Shown in pieces: positions 53,896 to 62,411 of a DNA stretch of 64,000 nucleotides (position 1 is the stretch's first letter; the number at the start of each line of letters is the position of its first letter). The position numbers were made by a program, and so were the translations under genes. The notes under the pieces are model-generated. The model ran no database searches. It saw only the letters and a program-made list of their open reading frames with translations, and was not told the DNA's origin. The DNA is from Vibrio hepatarius. GTDB lineage: Bacteria; Pseudomonadota; Gammaproteobacteria; Enterobacterales; Vibrionaceae. The stretch is taken from NCBI RefSeq assembly GCF_001274785.1, contig NZ_LHPI01000001.1, positions 496,001 through 560,000 of the forward strand. The letters are read 5' to 3'.

Positions 53896-55050
53896 ATGGA
53901 CTTTGAATTGACCGAAGACCAACGCGCCTTTGCGGAAGCTGCTAGCCAGTTTGCCAAAGAGCAGCTTGCGCCAATGGCAGCAGAATGGGATGAAAAGCAA
54001 ATCTTTCCTACCCAAGTGCTTCAACAAGCGGGAGAGATGGGCTTTCTCAGTCTGTATACGCCTCAAGAGCGGGGCGGACTGGGATTAGGACGCTTAGACG
54101 CTTCCATCGTATTTGAGCAGTTGGCGATGGGGTGCACTTCTACCACGGCGTTTATGACTATCCACAATATGGTGACATGGATGATTGCCAGCTTTGCAAC
54201 CGAAGATGTGAAACAACAATACTGCCCTAAGTTGACTTGTGGAGAGTGGTTAGGTTCGTATTGTTTGACTGAGCCAAACGCAGGTTCAGACGCGGCATCT
54301 TTGACGACCACAGCGGTAAAACAAGGTGATAAGTACCTTTTAAACGGATCTAAAACATTCATCTCGGGTGCCGGTGATACGCAAGTTTTAGTAGTGATGG
54401 CACGTACCCAAGACGACGGTGCAAAAGGCATTTCTGCTTTCGTTGTCCCAGCCGATACTCAAGGTATCAGTTATGGGCGCAAAGAACCCAAGCTGGGCTG
54501 GAACAGCCAACCAACCCGCTCAATTACCTTTGAAAATGTCGAAATCCCTGCCAATCATTTACTTGGTGTAGAAGGCCAAGGGTTTACCTTTGCGATGAAA
54601 GGGCTCGATGGTGGGCGAATCAATATCGCGACTTGCTCAGTCGGAACGGCGCAGCAAGCGTTAAACCAAGCCACACAGTATGTTCAAGAGCGCAAGCAGT
54701 TTGGTCAGCCACTCGCGCAGTTTCAAGCGCTGCAGTTTAAGTTAGCGGACATGGCCACTGAACTGGTTGCAGCAAGGCAGTTAGTGCGATTAGCTGCCAG
54801 TAAACTTGATAAGCAATCACCGGATGCGACCGCGTATTGCGCGATGGCGAAACGATTTGCCACCGATGTGGGCTTTGCCGTTTGTGACCAAGCGCTCCAG
54901 CTTTATGGCGGCTATGGTTATATCAAGGAGTATCCGTTGGAGCGGTATTTCCGTGATGTGCGCGTTCATCAAATATTGGAAGGCACTAATGAAATCATGC
55001 GTTTAATTATTGCACGCCGACTCTTGGCCGAAGGATCAGAACTACTCTAA
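53896..55050 (+). CDS. Acyl-CoA dehydrogenase, probably isobutyryl-CoA dehydrogenase
   Basis: FAD acyl-CoA dehydrogenase of 384 residues. It shows CLTEPNAGSDAASLTTTAVK, FISGAGDTQVLVVMART, FTFAMKGLDGGRINIATCSV and the C-terminal QILEGTNEIMRLIIARRLL with the usual catalytic-region Glu. Operon context (mmsA, 3-hydroxyisobutyryl-CoA hydrolase) points to isobutyryl-CoA to methacrylyl-CoA in valine breakdown. A short/branched-chain dehydrogenase acting on isoleucine intermediates is an alternative. GGAGG precedes the ATG. Confidence 0.92.
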   Translation: MDFELTEDQRAFAEAASQFAKEQLAPMAAEWDEKQIFPTQVLQQAGEMGFLSLYTPQERGGLGLGRLDASIVFEQLAMGCTSTTAFMTIHNMVTWMIASFATEDVKQQYCPKLTCGEWLGSYCLTEPNAGSDAASLTTTAVKQGDKYLLNGSKTFISGAGDTQVLVVMARTQDDGAKGISAFVVPADTQGISYGRKEPKLGWNSQPTRSITFENVEIPANHLLGVEGQGFTFAMKGLDGGRINIATCSVGTAQQALNQATQYVQERKQFGQPLAQFQALQFKLADMATELVAARQLVRLAASKLDKQSPDATAYCAMAKRFATDVGFAVCDQALQLYGGYGYIKEYPLERYFRDVRVHQILEGTNEIMRLIIARRLLAEGSELL

Positions 55051-55061
55051 AGGAATGCACT

Positions 55062-55856
55062 ATGTCGAGTAATCAAACTGTCAGTTGTGGCATTGACTAC
55101 GTGATAGAAAACCATGTTGCGACGCTCACTATGAATAACCCGCCAGCCAATACATGGACAGCAGAAAGCTTACGGTATCTTAAACAGCTTATCGGCGAGT
55201 TGAACGCCAACAAAGAAGTTTACGCGTTGGTCATTACAGGCCAAGGCGACAAGTTTTTCTCCGCTGGTGCTGAGTTAAAGCTATTTGCTTCAGGCGATAA
55301 ACAAGTTGCGGTCGATATGGCGCGTATTTTCGGCGAAGCCTTTGAGGCATTGTCCGGTTTTAGAGGGGTATCGATAGCCGCCATTAATGGCTATGCGATG
55401 GGCGGCGGGCTGGAAGTCGCTTTGGCGTGTGATATCCGAATTGCAGAGCAGCAAGCAATAATGGCACTGCCGGAAGCGAAAGTGGGTTTATTGCCATGTG
55501 CTGGCGGTACGCAAAATCTGACCGCGTTAGTTGGCGAAGGCTGGGCGAAGCGCATCATCCTATGCGGCGAACAGATGAGTGCAGAGCGAGCGCGGGATAT
55601 CGGCTTGGTTGAAGAGGTCGTTGAACAAGGTAGCGCATTGCAAAGTGCAATCACATTAGCAGAGTCTGTCGCCAATCAATCACCGAGCTCTGTGAGTGCG
55701 TGTAAGACGCTGATCCAAAACGCTCGCACCCATCCAATTGCCTTCGGGTTAGTGAAAGAGCGTGAACTGTTTGTTCAGCTGTTTGATACCGAAGACCAAA
55801 AAGAGGGGGTTAACGCCTTTCTCGAAAAGCGCCAACCGCAATGGAAGAATCAATAG
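55062..55856 (+). CDS. Enoyl-CoA hydratase
   Basis: Crotonase-family hydratase of 264 residues. Both catalytic Glu positions are present, in INGYAMGGGLEVALACDIRI and LPEAKVGLLPCAGGTQNL, and the oxyanion-hole motif GDKFFSAGAELK is intact. In this operon it would hydrate methacrylyl-CoA to 3-hydroxyisobutyryl-CoA. It ends 18 nt before the hydrolase gene that takes that product. Confidence 0.93.
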   Translation: MSSNQTVSCGIDYVIENHVATLTMNNPPANTWTAESLRYLKQLIGELNANKEVYALVITGQGDKFFSAGAELKLFASGDKQVAVDMARIFGEAFEALSGFRGVSIAAINGYAMGGGLEVALACDIRIAEQQAIMALPEAKVGLLPCAGGTQNLTALVGEGWAKRIILCGEQMSAERARDIGLVEEVVEQGSALQSAITLAESVANQSPSSVSACKTLIQNARTHPIAFGLVKERELFVQLFDTEDQKEGVNAFLEKRQPQWKNQ

Positions 55857-55874
55857 GCATAAGGAGAGATCATC

Positions 55875-57005
55875 ATGGGGACCGTTCATTTTTCAGAGCT
55901 ACCCTGTAGCGACAGCGAACACAAAATTGGCGTGGCACGATTAGATAATGCTTCGTCATTGAACGCGTTAACCGTCAACATGCTCCAACTGCTGAAGGAC
56001 AAACTAGAACAGTGGCAAGACGATGACAATATCGTTTGTGTGTTGCTGGAAGGGGAAGGGCAAAAAGCCTTTTGCGCGGGTGGTGACGTTCGAACCATGC
56101 ACGATGTAATGCGCGATAAATCTGAGTCGGAAACCGTCGAATACTGTAGACACTTCTTTGCTGTTGAGTACGAGTGCGATTACCTCATCCATACCTACTA
56201 CAAACCGATTATTGCCTGGGGTGAAGGGATCGTTATGGGCGGGGGTATGGGACTTTATATGGGTTCTAGCCACAAAGTCGTTACGCCTTCTTCGCGCCTA
56301 GCGATGCCCGAAATTGGTATCGGATTGTACCCCGACGTCGGCGGTACTTGGTTTATGAACCGACTTGACCAAGGCATAGGGCTATTCCTTGGTATTACGG
56401 GCGTGATCGTAAATGCGAGTGATGCGATAGCGACACATCTCGCTGATCACATGGTTTTGCCGGAACATAAGCCTACGTTGCTAGAGCAGTTACAAATAGC
56501 GGAGTGGGAAAGCGTTGAAGACGCTTATGAGGTCGTCACCGAGCTTCTGGAAGGTTTTGCCGAAGAAGTGGAAAGCGGCGCCAAACCAGAGCCGCAACTG
56601 CTGCCATTATTTGACCGTATCCAGCAAGCTTGTGAGGGTGACAGTGTTATCCAAGTCGTAGACAACATCTTAGCAATCGAAGCGCAGAGCCAATGGTTAG
56701 ACAGCGCTAAACACAATCTCAAAACAGGCAGTCCAATCACCGCTCATATCTGTTATCGCCAGATTAGGGACTATCACGATATTTCGCTGGCGGACTGCTT
56801 CAGGCTTGAACTGTCCTTGTCGGTGAAATGTGCGCTATTGGGTGAGTTTCAAGAAGGTGTGCGAGCGAAGCTAGTCGATAAGGACGGCAACGCACGTTGG
56901 AAGTTTGCCACGGTAGCAGACGTAGATGAAACGTTAATCGACGAGCTGTTTACTTCGTTCTGGAGCGAAGATAAACATCCGCTATCACAGCTAGGGCATT
57001 ACTAG
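55875..57005 (+). CDS. 3-hydroxyisobutyryl-CoA hydrolase
   Basis: Crotonase-superfamily thioesterase of 376 residues releasing 3-hydroxyisobutyrate and so removing reactive methacrylyl-CoA derivatives. Landmarks are GQKAFCAGGDVRTMHD, WGEGIVMGGGMGLYMGSSHK and LAMPEIGIGLYPDVGGTWFM, the last being characteristic of HIBCH-type hydrolases. The length is also the longer HIBCH type rather than a hydratase. AAGGAG lies 8 nt before the ATG. Confidence 0.95.
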   Translation: MGTVHFSELPCSDSEHKIGVARLDNASSLNALTVNMLQLLKDKLEQWQDDDNIVCVLLEGEGQKAFCAGGDVRTMHDVMRDKSESETVEYCRHFFAVEYECDYLIHTYYKPIIAWGEGIVMGGGMGLYMGSSHKVVTPSSRLAMPEIGIGLYPDVGGTWFMNRLDQGIGLFLGITGVIVNASDAIATHLADHMVLPEHKPTLLEQLQIAEWESVEDAYEVVTELLEGFAEEVESGAKPEPQLLPLFDRIQQACEGDSVIQVVDNILAIEAQSQWLDSAKHNLKTGSPITAHICYRQIRDYHDISLADCFRLELSLSVKCALLGEFQEGVRAKLVDKDGNARWKFATVADVDETLIDELFTSFWSEDKHPLSQLGHY

Positions 57006-57031
57006 CACTGATCGACAAGGGAAGCATCACG

Positions 57032-57934
57032 ATGAGTACAATTGCATTTATTGGGTTAGGAAACATGGGCGCGCCAATGGCGGAAAACCTTTTGAAAGCG
57101 GGTTTTAGTGTTCAAGTGTTTGATTTAGTCAAAGAAGCCGTCGACCAGTTAGCGGATAAAGGCGCCGTTGCAAGCGATTCTATCGAGCAAGCCGTCAAGG
57201 GTGCGCAAACTGTGATTACCATGCTACCGGCGGGAGAGCACGTCAGAGCGGTTTATCTGGGCGACCATAGTGGCGGCGTTGGACTGCTTAACCTGATAGA
57301 AGAGAATACGTTTCTGATTGATTCTTCAACTATCGACCCAGAATCTGCCCGCATTGTTGCAGCGCAAGCCGCGAGCAAAGGGTTTGAGTTTGTAGACTCG
57401 CCAGTGTCAGGCGGTGTAGCGGGTGCGAAAGCCGGGACGTTAACTTTTATCGTGGGTGGGACAGACAGTGCGTTCAGCAAAGCAGAGCAGATCCTCAAAC
57501 ACATGGGCAAAAACATTTTCCACGCGGGAAAAGCAGGCGATGGGCAGATGGGCAAAATCTGCAATAACCTGATGTTGGGTATTTTGATGTCCGGTACGTG
57601 TGAAGCGCTCAATCTGGGTATTGATAACGGGCTGGATCCGAAAGTGCTCTCAAACATCATGTTGCAAAGCTCCGGTAGAAACTGGGCGTTGGAGTTATAC
57701 AACCCATGTCCAGGCGTGATGGACAATGCGCCTGCCAGTAACCAATTTCAGCCGGGTTTTATGAGTAAACTAATGCTGAAAGATTTAGGCTTGGGGCTGG
57801 ATGCCGCGGCGAAAAGTCAATCCTCGGTACCGATGGGCGCATTAGCTCGCAATCTTTATGCATTCCATAACGCGAACGGGAATGAGGAACTCGATTTCTC
57901 TAGTCTGTTTGAATTCTATCAATCGAAGAAATAA
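57032..57934 (+). CDS. mmsB: 3-hydroxyisobutyrate dehydrogenase
   Basis: NAD-dependent beta-hydroxyacid dehydrogenase of 300 residues: 3-hydroxyisobutyrate to methylmalonate semialdehyde. The Rossmann motif FIGLGNMGAPMAENLLKAG, the substrate loop DSPVSGGVAGAKAGTLTFIV and the catalytic-Lys motif GDGQMGKICNNLML are all present. It feeds MmsA encoded at the start of the same operon. Confidence 0.95.
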   Translation: MSTIAFIGLGNMGAPMAENLLKAGFSVQVFDLVKEAVDQLADKGAVASDSIEQAVKGAQTVITMLPAGEHVRAVYLGDHSGGVGLLNLIEENTFLIDSSTIDPESARIVAAQAASKGFEFVDSPVSGGVAGAKAGTLTFIVGGTDSAFSKAEQILKHMGKNIFHAGKAGDGQMGKICNNLMLGILMSGTCEALNLGIDNGLDPKVLSNIMLQSSGRNWALELYNPCPGVMDNAPASNQFQPGFMSKLMLKDLGLGLDAAAKSQSSVPMGALARNLYAFHNANGNEELDFSSLFEFYQSKK

Positions 57935-57953
57935 TTAGCCTAGGAGCAAAGCG

Positions 57954-58712
57954 ATGGACTTAAAACAAAGCGTGATTGCGATAACTGGCGCGGCTCAGGG
58001 TTTAGGCCAAATGATGGCGATCACTTTAGCGCATGAAGGCGCTGAGCTCGCGTTGCTCGACGTGAACGAGCAAGCGTTGCAAGACACCCAAAAGCAGTGC
58101 CATATGATGGGGGTGAAAGCGCTTTGCTATGCAGTCGATGTTACTGACGAGCAGCAAGTGGAGCAAGTTTTTGCGGATGTCGTTGCTGACTTCGGCCAAT
58201 TAGATGGACTAATCAACAACGCTGGGATCTTGCGCGACGGACTGCTGGTTAAAGTCGATGGCGGATTAGTCAGCAAGATGTCGCTTGAGCAGTTTAACGC
58301 TGTGATTAACGTTAACCTAACCGGCACGTTTCTCTGCGGCCGAGAAGCTGCCGTCCAAATGATCAACACCAAACGTAAAGGGGTTATCATCAATATTTCC
58401 AGTGTCGCGCGCGCAGGTAATATCGGTCAGACCAATTACGCAGCGTCTAAAGCTGCGGTAGCGACATTAGCGGCGACTTGGGGCAAAGAGCTCGCCCGTT
58501 ATGGTATTCGTGCGGCTGCTATTGCGCCGGGAGTGATCAAAACCGCGATGGCCGATCAAATGAAACCCGAAGCCATCGAACGCTTACAGAAGATGATTCC
58601 ATTAGGAAGATTAGGTAAAGCGTCTGAAATTGCCGATACCGCGAAGTTCATTTTTGAAAACGACTACATCACCGCACGCGTCTTTGAAGTTGATGGTGGG
58701 ATTCATTTTTAG
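57954..58712 (+). CDS. Short-chain dehydrogenase/reductase
   Basis: SDR enzyme of 252 residues. The cofactor motif is TGAAQGLGQMMA, NNAG is present, and the catalytic Ser-Tyr-Lys set is in ISSVARAGNIGQTNYAASK. It is last in the valine operon. With the thiolase at the front it could act as 3-hydroxy-2-methylbutyryl-CoA dehydrogenase for isoleucine, but the sequence alone does not fix the substrate. Confidence 0.9.
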   Translation: MDLKQSVIAITGAAQGLGQMMAITLAHEGAELALLDVNEQALQDTQKQCHMMGVKALCYAVDVTDEQQVEQVFADVVADFGQLDGLINNAGILRDGLLVKVDGGLVSKMSLEQFNAVINVNLTGTFLCGREAAVQMINTKRKGVIINISSVARAGNIGQTNYAASKAAVATLAATWGKELARYGIRAAAIAPGVIKTAMADQMKPEAIERLQKMIPLGRLGKASEIADTAKFIFENDYITARVFEVDGGIHF

Positions 58713-58795
58713 CGTACTTTTCTGTTAGTAGGTCTTTTGATCAGAGAATCAATGTCATAGACTGATTCCACTAATTTGAACAGAGACCACGACAA

Positions 58796-59140
58796 ATGGA
58801 ATTGAACACTTTTCTTCAGCAACTTAAATCTAACCCTCAAGCGATCGAATTTGCTCAAACTATCGCAACAATCGACGCTAACTACGATTTCACGCCAACG
58901 GCTTTTACCAATGGTGAAACCGCCAATGAAGCAAATCAAAATAACGGTTCGTGCAAGATCTTCGCGTTTGCTAAGCTGAACGAACTAACGCCGCAGGAAA
59001 CATTGGCATGCTTCGGTGCTTTTTATCGTGATGATGTGTTAGGCAACCCTCAAGGAGACGACCACGCCAACATTCGTAATTTCATCCAGTTTGGCTGGGA
59101 CGGAGTTAAGTTTGAAGGTCAGGCATTAGCGGTTAAATAA
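58796..59140 (+). CDS. HopJ-family protein
   Basis: Cytosolic protein of 114 residues matching the HopJ type III effector family by the motifs YDFTPTAFTNGE, NNGSCKIFAFAKLNELTP and ETLACFGAFYRDDVL with HANIRNFIQFGWDGVKF. Despite the family name, such proteins are common in free-living gammaproteobacteria without any type III context. None is seen here, so an effector role is unlikely. Function unknown. Confidence 0.88.
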   Translation: MELNTFLQQLKSNPQAIEFAQTIATIDANYDFTPTAFTNGETANEANQNNGSCKIFAFAKLNELTPQETLACFGAFYRDDVLGNPQGDDHANIRNFIQFGWDGVKFEGQALAVK

Positions 59141-59184
59141 GAGTACGTGAATCGCCAAAAATCTCGATAAGCTGGGAGCTCAAA

Positions 59185-59541
59185 ATGACGAACAAAGAAC
59201 TGGAAGAATATCTAGAGACATTTTTAGGTGCGGAGTCTGGCTTTCCTTTTGGACCAGAAGCGTTGGTGTTTAAGGTCAAAGGGAAGATGTTCGCCATTTT
59301 GGCTCAGAGAGACGGGCGCGAGTACGTGACGTTAAAAGTGAAGCCGGAAGACGGCGAAGTGCTGACTTCTCAATTTGCGGATATCACTCCTGGTTATCAC
59401 ACCAACAAACGTCATTGGATCACGGTGTACTACCCAGGTGATGTTGATGACAGCCTTGTTCGTGACCTTTCTGAGCAATCTTACAAGCTGGTGGCGAGTA
59501 AGTTGCCCAAGTATGAACGCGTTTCGTTGGGGCTTGCATAA
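59185..59541 (+). CDS. MmcQ/YjbR-family protein
   Basis: Small protein of 118 residues of the YjbR/MmcQ family (DNA-binding-like double-wing fold). It shows FPFGPEALVFKVKGKMFAIL, VTLKVKPEDG, ITPGYHTNKRHWITVYYPGD and the C-terminal SYKLVASKLPKYER. The precise role is unknown. It lies 44 nt after the HopJ-like gene and may be co-transcribed. Confidence 0.9.
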   Translation: MTNKELEEYLETFLGAESGFPFGPEALVFKVKGKMFAILAQRDGREYVTLKVKPEDGEVLTSQFADITPGYHTNKRHWITVYYPGDVDDSLVRDLSEQSYKLVASKLPKYERVSLGLA

Positions 59542-59706
59542 CGCTTTGCATGTACAAAAATTGGCAATTTAGATCAAACAAACGTCTAATTGGTCTAATT
59601 CTCAGCAAACGAATAAATATTTAAGTTTTTTGTTTGACTCTCACCGCTCAATCCGTAAAGTATGCAGCGAACGCAGCGGTGGGTAACCTAAAGCGTTGAA
59701 AGGAAA

Positions 59707-59780
59707 GGCGCGTTGGCAGAGTGGCTATGCAGCGGATTGCAAATCCGTGGACCTCGGTTCGACTCCGGGACGCGCCTCCA
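59707..59780 (+). tRNA. tRNA-Cys (GCA), copy 1
   Basis: A 74-nt cloverleaf with CCA encoded. The acceptor arm GGCGCGT pairs with ACGCGCC, the anticodon stem-loop is CGGATTGCAAATCCG with anticodon GCA, and the T arm holds GGTTCGACTCC. It is identical to the copy at 59957. Confidence 0.96.
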
Positions 59781-59843
59781 TTCTTTCCTCAAAATTTTAG
59801 ATGGTGTTTATCGCATTAAACGGCATCACAAAGAAATTTGTGT

Positions 59844-59930
59844 GCCCTGGTGGTGGAATTGGTAGACACAAGGGATTTAAAATCCCTCGGCGTTCGCGCT
59901 GTGCCGGTTCAAGTCCGGCCCGGGGCACCA
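59844..59930 (+). tRNA. tRNA-Leu (TAA)
   Basis: An 87-nt class II tRNA with CCA encoded. The acceptor GCCCTGG pairs with CCGGGGC (one G-U), the anticodon loop GGGATTTAAAATCCC carries TAA, a long variable arm (CGGCGTTCGCGCTG) follows, and the T arm is GGTTCAAGTCC. Confidence 0.96.
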
Positions 59931-59956
59931 TCTCATACGAGAAAACAATTTGGTAC

Positions 59957-60030
59957 GGCGCGTTGGCAGAGTGGCTATGCAGCGGATTGCAAATCCGTGG
60001 ACCTCGGTTCGACTCCGGGACGCGCCTCCA
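59957..60030 (+). tRNA. tRNA-Cys (GCA), copy 2
   Basis: Sequence identical to the tRNA-Cys at 59707-59780 through the CCA, and the identity continues for several bases (TTCTTT) beyond it, pointing to a recent tandem duplication around the tRNA-Leu. Confidence 0.96.
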
Positions 60031-60042
60031 TTCTTTACAAAG

Positions 60043-60067
60043 AACCAGCCTCTACGGCTGGTTTTTT
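60043..60067 (+). terminator. Terminator of the tRNA cluster
   Basis: AACCAGCC / GGCTGGTT stem with loop TCTAC and a T-run, 13 nt after the second tRNA-Cys. Confidence 0.88.
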
Positions 60068-60159
60068 CGTTTCTAGCGTCTAACTTCATTTCTATTACTT
60101 CAATCCGCAAACCTCAAATTCAACTACACTTATAACTAGATCCTAAGCCGGAACAAGTT

Positions 60160-61524
60160 ATGTATCGTCGGGTGATGGTAGGGCTGATCTTCAGCCTACT
60201 GAGCTATCTTGCACTGGCGACGGCTGAGCCGATAGATGTAAATAAGGCGTCTTCCCCAACCGTTCCAGTTATCTCCATCAGTGGGGCTATTGGTCCTGCT
60301 GTAGGGGATTATGTGATTAAAGAACTGCAACGTGCCAACTCCATCGGCCATTCTCCGGCACTCATTATTTCTATTGATACCCCAGGTGGTTTAAGTTCAA
60401 GCCTGCGTGACATCAATCAACACATTCTTGTTTCTAAAATTCCCGTTTTGTGTTTGGTCTATCCGCCCGGAGCGCGCGCAGCTAGCGCCGGGACATACAT
60501 TCTTTATGCCTGTCATGTCGCTGCAATGTCGACCGCGACTACATTAGGAGCAGCAACACCTGTTCAGATTGGTGGCGGTGGTGTGGCACCCAGTAGTGAG
60601 AAAGAGGATAAACCAAGTGAGCCTAGTGCAATGGAAAAGAAAATCCTCAACGATTCCATTGCCTATATTCGCTCTTTGGCGCAATTACGTGGGCGCAATG
60701 TTGAATGGGCAGAAGAAGCGGTTCGTGAAGCGGCTACGTTGTCAGCCAACGAAGCCTTGGCGCTCAATGTGATCAACGTAATGGCGGAATCTCCCCAAGA
60801 TTTGCTGAATCAACTCGATGGTTTTGTTACCAAAGTTGAAAACCAAGATGTGGTATTGAATCTCGCCAGCGCTCAGTTAGAGCCACGCGAGCCAGACCTG
60901 CGCAATAAGTTTCTCGCGACCATTACGGATCCCAATGTGGCCTACATCCTAATGATGATTGGCGTGTACGGACTGTTGCTTGAGTTCTACAGCCCAAGTT
61001 TTGGTGTTGCGGGCGTCACTGGGGCGATTTCTCTACTGATCGCTTTATATGCGTTCCAGTTATTACCTGTTAATTACGTTGGGCTCGGTTTGATGTTGCT
61101 CGGAATCGCACTGTTTATCGCTGAATCCTTGATCCCCAGCTTCGGCATTCTTGGCGCGGGTGGGATCGTTGCCTTTGTGCTCGGCTCGGTGTTTTTAATT
61201 GATAGTGAACTCCCTGAGTTGAGAGTTTCAATGTCGCTGATTTACGCCATTGCCTTTGCATCGGCTGCGTTAATTCTGTTTGTACTCAAAACGCTGATGA
61301 AGTTGCGTCACAAACAAGTGGTAAGTGGCGAAGAAGCCCTAATTGGCACTGAAGCTGTGGTGTTGAATGATTTCAATCATCGCGGTTTTGTTCATGTTGA
61401 CGGAGAACGCTGGGAAGCGAGATGTGATGCTCCGGTAAGTAAAGGTGAAAAAGTCAGTATTGAAGAGATTGATGGGCTAACACTAAAGGTAAAAAAAGCA
61501 CCAAGGAGTGAAGACAATGCCTGA
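60160..61524 (+). CDS. NfeD-family membrane serine protease
   Basis: Long-form NfeD protein of 454 residues. It has a signal/anchor segment (about 1-22) and a ClpP-like periplasmic protease domain (about 35-235) with [17 protein letters not shown] and the catalytic Ser in [14 protein letters not shown]. About four membrane helices (about 260-385) and a C-terminal OB-fold domain (about 395-454, [20 protein letters not shown]) follow. It overlaps the following slipin gene by 8 bp. NfeD/slipin pairs are known to work together, the protease cleaving the stomatin-like partner's C-terminus. Confidence 0.93.
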   Translation: MYRRVMVGLIFSLLSYLALATAEPIDVNKASSPTVPVISISGAIGPAVGDYVIKELQRANSIGHSPALIISIDTPGGLSSSLRDINQHILVSKIPVLCLVYPPGARAASAGTYILYACHVAAMSTATTLGAATPVQIGGGGVAPSSEKEDKPSEPSAMEKKILNDSIAYIRSLAQLRGRNVEWAEEAVREAATLSANEALALNVINVMAESPQDLLNQLDGFVTKVENQDVVLNLASAQLEPREPDLRNKFLATITDPNVAYILMMIGVYGLLLEFYSPSFGVAGVTGAISLLIALYAFQLLPVNYVGLGLMLLGIALFIAESLIPSFGILGAGGIVAFVLGSVFLIDSELPELRVSMSLIYAIAFASAALILFVLKTLMKLRHKQVVSGEEALIGTEAVVLNDFNHRGFVHVDGERWEARCDAPVSKGEKVSIEEIDGLTLKVKKAPRSEDNA

Positions 61525-62320
61525 AATTCCAGTAAACACAGAACTGCTAACACCGATATTAATCGTGGTGTTGGTGGTGGTCGTCGCTGTTCGTTTGTTT
61601 CGCATTTTACGTGAGTATGAACGCGGCGTGATTTTCTTCTTGGGTCGATTTCAAAAGGTAAAAGGTCCGGGTCTGATCATCGTTATCCCGCTGATTCAAC
61701 AAATGGTGCGTGTTGATTTACGTACCGTAGTGATGGATGTACCAAGCCAAGATGTGATAAGCCGTGACAACGTATCTGTCAGAGTCAACGCAGTGATTTA
61801 CTTTCGTGTTATTGATGCTCAAAAGGCAATCATTAACGTGGAAAACTATTTACAAGCGACGTCACAGCTCGCCCAGACGACATTGCGTTCGGTTCTTGGT
61901 CAGCATGAACTTGACGAAATGCTCGCAAACCGAGAAATGCTTAACACCGATATCCAAGAAATTTTGGATTCCAGAACCGACGGTTGGGGAATAAAGGTGT
62001 CGAATGTCGAGATTAAACATGTCGACCTAAATGAATCGATGGTACGAGCGATCGCACGCCAAGCGGAAGCGGAAAGGTCACGTCGAGCGAAAGTGATTCA
62101 CGCTTCGGGTGAGATGGAAGCATCAGAAAAACTGGTCGAGGCGGCAAATCGATTAGCCGAAGAACCAAACGCAATCATGCTGCGCTATCTACAAACGTTA
62201 ACGGAAATTGCGGCAGAAAAAAGCTCGACGATACTATTCCCAATGCCAACGTCAATGATGGAAGGGCTGTTTAAAACCGTAGAGAGGCACGAACAACATA
62301 AAGACAAACACGATCAATAA
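61517..62320 (+). CDS. Slipin/stomatin-like SPFH-domain protein
   Basis: Membrane-anchored prohibitin-homology protein of 267 residues. An N-terminal hydrophobic anchor ([20 protein letters not shown]) is followed by the SPFH domain ([20 protein letters not shown], then [20 protein letters not shown]) and a helical C-terminus ([20 protein letters not shown]). It forms scaffold oligomers in the inner membrane. The ATG at 61517 with AAGGAG is chosen over an in-frame GTG at 61508. It is coupled to the NfeD protease. Confidence 0.93.
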   Translation: MPEIPVNTELLTPILIVVLVVVVAVRLFRILREYERGVIFFLGRFQKVKGPGLIIVIPLIQQMVRVDLRTVVMDVPSQDVISRDNVSVRVNAVIYFRVIDAQKAIINVENYLQATSQLAQTTLRSVLGQHELDEMLANREMLNTDIQEILDSRTDGWGIKVSNVEIKHVDLNESMVRAIARQAEAERSRRAKVIHASGEMEASEKLVEAANRLAEEPNAIMLRYLQTLTEIAAEKSSTILFPMPTSMMEGLFKTVERHEQHKDKHDQ

Positions 62321-62364
62321 ACAATAACAATTCTTGTTTAACTTTGGTTGTGACTGGAGTAATT

Positions 62365-62382
62365 GTTATGTTATAACATAAC
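62365..62382. promoter_or_regulatory. Perfect 18-bp palindromic operator
   Basis: GTTATGTTATAACATAAC is a perfect inverted repeat, 30 bp before the start codon of an ABC importer binding protein. The ATGTTATAACAT core resembles Fur-superfamily (especially Zur-type) operators, suggesting metal-dependent repression. The assignment to a particular regulator is tentative. Confidence 0.6.
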
Positions 62383-62411
62383 CGTTATTCAAGTCAGGAC
62401 TACTACATTTC

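Noticed and set aside
58796..59140. HopJ-like gene as a type III effector
   Set aside because: No secretion genes nearby, and the family is common in bacteria without such systems.
59801..60135. Open frames of 60-90 codons across the tRNA genes
   Set aside because: They run through tRNA-Leu and tRNA-Cys sequence and are a known annotation artefact.
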